Positions 60,207 through 64,000 of a DNA stretch of 64,000 nt are shown here, piece after piece. Source of the stretch: Microglena sp. YARC. Taxonomy: Eukaryota; Chlorophyta; Chlorophyceae; Chlamydomonadales; Chlamydomonadaceae. The notes under the pieces were generated by a model. That model was given only the letters and a program-made list of their open reading frames with translations. It made no database searches and was not told where the DNA came from. The DNA is taken from assembly GCA_022414725.1 (NCBI GenBank), contig CM039462.1, positions 117,879,966-117,943,965 of the forward strand, read 5' to 3'. Both the position numbers and the translations under genes were made by a program. Each line of letters starts with the position of its first letter. Position 1 is the stretch's first letter.

Positions 60207-61022
60207 ATGGAGTGCGCCTTCAAAGCTGATATGGCTGATACTGACGCAATCGGCTTGGCGCGAATCAACCATGATGAGTCTGATCATCTGACACTCTACA
60301 CGCATGGGGTCCAAATCAACCATGAGGAGTCTGATCCTCTAACTTCCCACACTGATGAGGGAAGCAGATCTGGAGGAGAAGTTGTTGATCCTAGTGACCT
60401 TGCCATTCCTCCTCCCCTCACCTCCCCCAACCCATGGGTCTTCATGCTTCAGGGATTTGAGGCCAAGGATGAGCAAAGATATTGGTCATTTGTGCAACTC
60501 AAATCCCTACAAACCACCACCAAGTTCATCGGTTGGTATTGCTTGGTATTTTGTATAAAATTCGTCGGAGCACTAAGGAATGGCATATTCTTGCAGACCA
60601 GCTGCTACTCAATTTGTATGGGCGTACTGCTCTTCGTCAACTTGGTGCTATGCTGCAAGAAACTGCCGCGCCCGCTGGGTGTGGCGATCCTGTGCTTGGG
60701 CATCAGCCGGACAATCTCATATGCCCTTCCACTTATTGGAGCCCCTCTATTTGTCCCCTCGGGCTGGTACCAACACCTGATTGTCCCCTTTGAGATCCTT
60801 GCCTTTCCCTTTTTGGAACGCGTACCAGTCAGACGGTATTTCCCAATTCACCATTGCTTGTGGTCAACCCTACTTCTAAGGAATGATTTTTTAGGCGTCA
60901 GTACCCAGAATCGGATCCTCTATGCAGCTGGCTACTTTGTCGCCATCGCCATTCGGATAAAAATAGATGTGCAAGACCGTGAAGCTTTCATGCGAGAGAG
61001 CCTTACTAGGCATGAGGACTGA
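60207..61022 (+). CDS. Multi-pass membrane protein of unknown function
   Basis: From ATG 60207 to TGA 61022 gives 271 residues; the frame is open from 60036. The acidic N-terminus has an imperfect duplication (INHDESDHLTLYTHG / INHEESDPLTSHTDE, about residues 20-50) and a Pro-rich stretch, PPPLTSPNP. At least five hydrophobic segments follow at about residues 106-122, 129-150, 157-180, 187-203 and 236-250, separated by basic loops (CCKKLPR, ERVPVRR). A basic/acidic helix with Arg, Lys and Glu lies at the end (RIKIDVQDREAFMRES). I do not recognise the family. The layout of membrane helices then a charged linker would suit the front of a sensor or cyclase, but the stop codon argues for a short protein. 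The true start may be an upstream exon. Confidence 0.45.
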   Translation: MECAFKADMADTDAIGLARINHDESDHLTLYTHGVQINHEESDPLTSHTDEGSRSGGEVVDPSDLAIPPPLTSPNPWVFMLQGFEAKDEQRYWSFVQLKSLQTTTKFIGWYCLVFCIKFVGALRNGIFLQTSCYSICMGVLLFVNLVLCCKKLPRPLGVAILCLGISRTISYALPLIGAPLFVPSGWYQHLIVPFEILAFPFLERVPVRRYFPIHHCLWSTLLLRNDFLGVSTQNRILYAAGYFVAIAIRIKIDVQDREAFMRESLTRHED

Positions 61023-61059
61023 GCCTATTCGTATTCACTTGCACTGGGGAATGGTTACT

Positions 61060-61470
61060 ATGATGAGATTTGGTTTCGCAGACAGCTACTGCTACCGAGC
61101 TTGGACTACTGCATGACAGCACGGAGGGAAGTTCTCAACCTCTTCCAAGGCAGCAGGTCTGAAATTTGGGATCCTGGCAAGGGCTCGAACCCCAGACCTG
61201 TCAGGTTGATGGATTATACTGAACCAACCAGCCTGAGCTCGATTACTCCTCGCCTTGTCAACCAGGGCAGTTTCCTGTTACCATTGTAGCTGGCTACATC
61301 AGAGCTTTCCTTTTCGGCTATGAGCAGTAGCTTCTAGGTAACTCGTTGAGGAAGCCACTGAGCTAAACTCAAATATTTCAGCAGTTCTTTCCCTCCGTGC
61401 TGTAGCGCAGTAGTCCAAGCTCAGGCGCATAGGGCCTGCGAAACCAAATAAACTCAACATGGTAGCTTTC
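61060..61470. repeat. Inverted repeat flanking a tRNA-like segment
   Basis: 61075-61140 (TTTCGCAGACAGCTACTGC, CCGAGCTTGGACTACTGC, CAGCACGGAGGGAA) and 61380-61450 (TTCCCTCCGTGCTG, GCAGTAGTCCAAGCTC, CTGCGAAACCAAAT) are reverse complements. 61309-61380 between them holds the AGCAGTAGCTTCTAGGTAAC family. Confidence 0.65.
61188..61262 (-). repeat. tRNA-like SINE head
   Basis: On minus, GGTTGGTTCAGTATAAT (A-box-like) is followed 33 bp later by GGGGTTCGAGCCC (B box). The expected acceptor stem and T stem do not pair well, so this looks like a SINE promoter remnant, not a tRNA gene. It reads into sequence shared with 61380-61450. Confidence 0.5.
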
Positions 61471-61489
61471 TCCAGTATGTACACATGCA

Positions 61490-62180
61490 TGCAAATGGGA
61501 GGGTTACCTTAATCTCACGCCTGTGGCATGGCGTACTCATTTCATTCTCAGCAGTGCTGGGCAGCTGATTTTGTCTGCTTCAAGTTGCACTATATCGCAT
61601 TTGGTTTGGCTCAATAGCCAGTCAGGGGAGCTGTCTAGAAGCGGTTGCTCATAGCTGAAAATAAAACCTTTGGGCTGCTTAGTCCCCTTGGTCATCTGGG
61701 TCCAAGTAGCTGTGCAAGTTCAGGAGGCACCATCACACTCGACATCAACAAGCCCACACAAGACATGCAAGCATGACCACACATAGGTGGTGGTGGTGTG
61801 TGAGGGTGTGTGGGTGTGGGTGGTGCATCATCACATTAGCCATAAACACATCGGTCCCTCCCATGAACACACAAGAGAGGAATGCAAAGCAAAAACAAAC
61901 AAAGAAACAGTCATGCCTTGCAACTGAGATAGTTTGTTTTGTTTATATGTTTGTTTGTGTACACTTGCCGTGGCCATTCAGACCACAGTAGGTATGCAAG
62001 GTCATGAGGCTTGCATACAAGAGAGAAATGCTAGGAGACATGACAACTGAGACTGCTTGTTTGCTTCTTTGTGTGCACTCCTTGCGTTGGACACCACGGT
62101 TGTTTCCTGTCGTCATTGATAAGTTGCCTTGGTCATCATGACCAAGCAGATAAGTGAGAACAGGACCACCACTATAGAGG
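61490..62180. other. Dispersed fragments, no gene
   Basis: 61610-61680 is the AGCTGTCTAGAAGC family. 61785-61830 is GGTGTGTGAGGGTGTG-rich. Nothing else was recognised. Confidence 0.45.
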
Positions 62181-62182
62181 GC

Positions 62183-62335
62183 CCTTTCAGGCCCTGCGTG
62201 TTTCAGTCCCTTCCAGCCCCTGCGTGTTTCAGTCCCTTTCAGGCTGCACATGTTCCAGGCCCTGTGTGCTCCAGGCCCTTCCGACCCTGCATGTTTCAGG
62301 CCCGTTCAGGCCTTGCATGTTTCAGGCCGATTGTT
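62183..62335 (+). repeat. 24-bp minisatellite (GGCCCTGCGTGTTTCAGTCC)
   Basis: Six imperfect units around TTTCAGGCC..CCTGC.TGT. Confidence 0.75.
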
Positions 62336-62419
62336 AATGTACAATGTGTGTTTTCAGGCACATCCCTCCCCACCTCCTCCCCCACCCCATAATCCCACCA
62401 GGCCTTTTTTCTCTACCTA

Positions 62420-62960
62420 GAGTGATCGCTACCAAGGACCCCGATTTGGCCAAGCACTGCGCTACCCCGAGACCTCACTATTCCGCCCCCCCCCCCCCCC
62501 CCCCGCCCCCCCCCCCTCGGGCCGGCCTTCGGGCCGCCTACCCAAATTACTACCTGCAGCCCACCTTTGAAAGACACCACATCCCTGATTGCTACCAGAA
62601 GACCCCAGCCCCCCAACCCAACCCAAGCCCCCCTTCACCCCCAACCCAACCCAGTCCCCCTCAACCCTCAACCCAACCCAGTCCCCCTCCACCCTCAAGC
62701 CAACCCAGTCTCCCTCCACCCTCAACCCAACCCAGTCCCCCTCCACGCTCAACCCAACCCAGTCCCCTCCACGCTCAAACCCAACCCAGTCCCCCTCCAC
62801 CCTCAACGCAACCCAGTCCCCCTCCACCCTCAACCCAACTCAGTCCCCCTCAACCCTCAACCCAACCCAGTCACCCTCCACCCTCAACCCAACCCAGTCA
62901 CCCTCAACCTTCAACCCAAACCAGTCACCCTCTACCCTCAACCCAACCCATCTACATTTG
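62420..62960 (+). repeat. Dispersed CTACCAGAAGACCCC family plus pyrimidine minisatellite
   Basis: 62420-62610 matches 11545 and 37800 but has a C tract (62487-62518) inserted in the middle. 62611-62960 follows as about fourteen units of CCAACCCAGTCCCCCTCCAC plus CCTCAA. The 134-218-codon Pro/Ser/Thr frames are artefacts. Confidence 0.85.
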
Positions 62961-63214
62961 CAACGGAGTAGACCCTCCAAAATCTGTGTTTGAGGCGTGA
63001 AACGTAATGTTTAGAACAAGCCTGATTCTGAACTAAACCTTGAATTATTTGGTGGTAGCTTACTAAGCTCATTATACCGCATAGCTGCTGTACTGGTGAT
63101 ATTTCATGAGTTCATGACCAAAGTTCTTGGGTGGTAGGCTACATAGCCTGCCACCCCTATTGACTTATTTCTTGACTGATATCTCTTCATCATATGGCTT
63201 GATTGGATAACAAA

Positions 63215-63415
63215 TAAAGAAATATGACGAGGCGTGAGGTTGGGGGGGCCAGCCTGTTTGCTGGGTTTAGGGTTTTAGGGTTAAGGGTTTAGCACTGGGG
63301 CCAACCACCTTGGTTAGATAACATGGTCTACCAGACTTCATTATCTATTGAAATTGAAATTGTTACATCCGTGTAATACCGTTACTCACAGGACGTGAAG
63401 TTAAGGGCACCATAG
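63215..63415. repeat. Inverted AAGCAAACGGGCTG family with TTTAGGG run; TTACATCCGTG copy
   Basis: On minus, 63225-63310 is the CTCACGCCTCGT family, but where other copies have CCAGTGCAAGCAAACG this one carries GGGTTTAGGGTTTTAGGG and TTAAGGGTTTAG (63262-63292), a short telomere-like tract inside a dispersed repeat. 63345-63415 is the plus copy of the element at 81-142. Confidence 0.65.
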
Positions 63416-63594
63416 CGTTTCATCATCTATCTCTTTATCATTTGATCAGATTGATCTCTTCGTTATGCGGATGTCAAACATCACATGGATGTCTGTTGTC
63501 TGTATGTATTTGTAGGGTTGTCAATATCGTCATTGTTCATATATTATTGTGCGTTGTATCATGATGGTGATGTCAGAAAAATAAAAGGAGGATA

Positions 63595-63960
63595 GAAGCC
63601 TGGGTAGAAGCTATAGTTCCACCTACACCAACGTATTAAATAATAGGGATGATATTAAATGCATAACAAGACTACATCTTCTAGCTCATCTTCTGAATGT
63701 TGAATCAGATAGGACTACCTCTCGTTCTGGTAGAATTTGCGGGTGCTGTGATATAGTGGTTGATGGTAGAAGATGAAATGCATTTCATGTTAGAATGTCC
63801 TTAATAGGATAGGTTTTATTTTTTGAGAAATTGAAAATTGAACCTGAATTGGTTGATAAAGATTCCAGCATGAAGCTGGTCATGAATCCTGATTCCTTTG
63901 AAGAATGGAATACCTTCTAAATTGCATTTTAAAATGCGATAAGAATTTCACAAATAAATT
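63595..63960 (+). pseudogene. Second LINE reverse transcriptase C-terminal fragment, frameshifted
   Basis: Reads TRLHLLAHLLNVESDR, GRICGCCDIVVDGR, then after one extra base near 63771 DEMHFMLECP, and later FEKLKIEPELV and MKLVMNPDSFEEW. This parallels the fragment at 24919-25506 (RFRTFSHYLKVESDRW, DRVCHLSN, DEHHVAFEC, IPLHYLMCNPKVECREK). Here the CxCC zinc ligands are kept. The frame is broken at about 63771 and again further on, so it is a dead copy. It continues to or beyond 63960. Confidence 0.65.
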
Positions 63961-64000
63961 AGTATAACATGCGGGATGATTATTTGATTATAATGGTGTG

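Noticed and set aside
61188..61262. Functional tRNA gene on minus
   Set aside because: A and B boxes are present, but the acceptor and T stems do not pair and the sequence continues into a dispersed repeat.

Overview
This window reads as a nuclear contig from an intron-rich eukaryote, most likely an alga or another protist. The evidence is a split protein phosphatase 2A catalytic gene with GT-AG introns, non-LTR retrotransposon tails, tRNA-derived SINEs, short interstitial runs of TTTAGGG/CCCTAAA type, and a secreted protein with a carbonic-anhydrase-like metal signature. I cannot name the lineage. Operons, Shine-Dalgarno sites and CRISPR arrays are absent. Most long open frames are translations of tandem repeats, not genes.

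Layout. 1-8160 is repeat-rich, with a possible zinc-finger fragment at 3550-3870 and a 2-kb purine-rich array at 5630-7645. 8165-11289 holds the 3' end of an unidentified plus-strand gene embedded in CA-rich and exon-derived arrays. 11290-16380 is dispersed repeats. 16515-22479 is a complete six-exon PP2A catalytic subunit gene (311 aa, + strand). 22480-39100 is mostly repeats: a LINE 3' fragment (24798-25506), an 86-bp perfect palindrome (26086-26171), a 161-bp TIR element with a target-site duplication (28931-29091), weak minus-strand exons (30839-31561) and a foldback element (37985-38775). 39100-40055 is a head-to-head inverted duplication of a signal-peptide first exon. 44102-52117 is a ten-exon minus-strand gene for a 382-residue secreted protein with CxDxR and HxxC motifs. 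53168-58332 is a giant inverted repeat whose centre falls in a 1000-N gap. 58486-61022 has a plus-strand exon and a multi-pass membrane ORF. 62180-64000 is repeats and a second, frameshifted LINE tail.

The main theme is how introns grow here. In several unrelated genes the sequence spanning a splice junction (exon edge plus intron edge) has been tandemly copied into the neighbouring intron, sometimes many times: PP2A exons 3 and 4, both ends of intron 6 of the secreted-protein gene, and both exons of the 9942-11289 gene. Introns also hold unrelated minisatellites and inserted short elements. All exon models come from reading frames, splice consensus and phase agreement only; no alignment or transcript was available.
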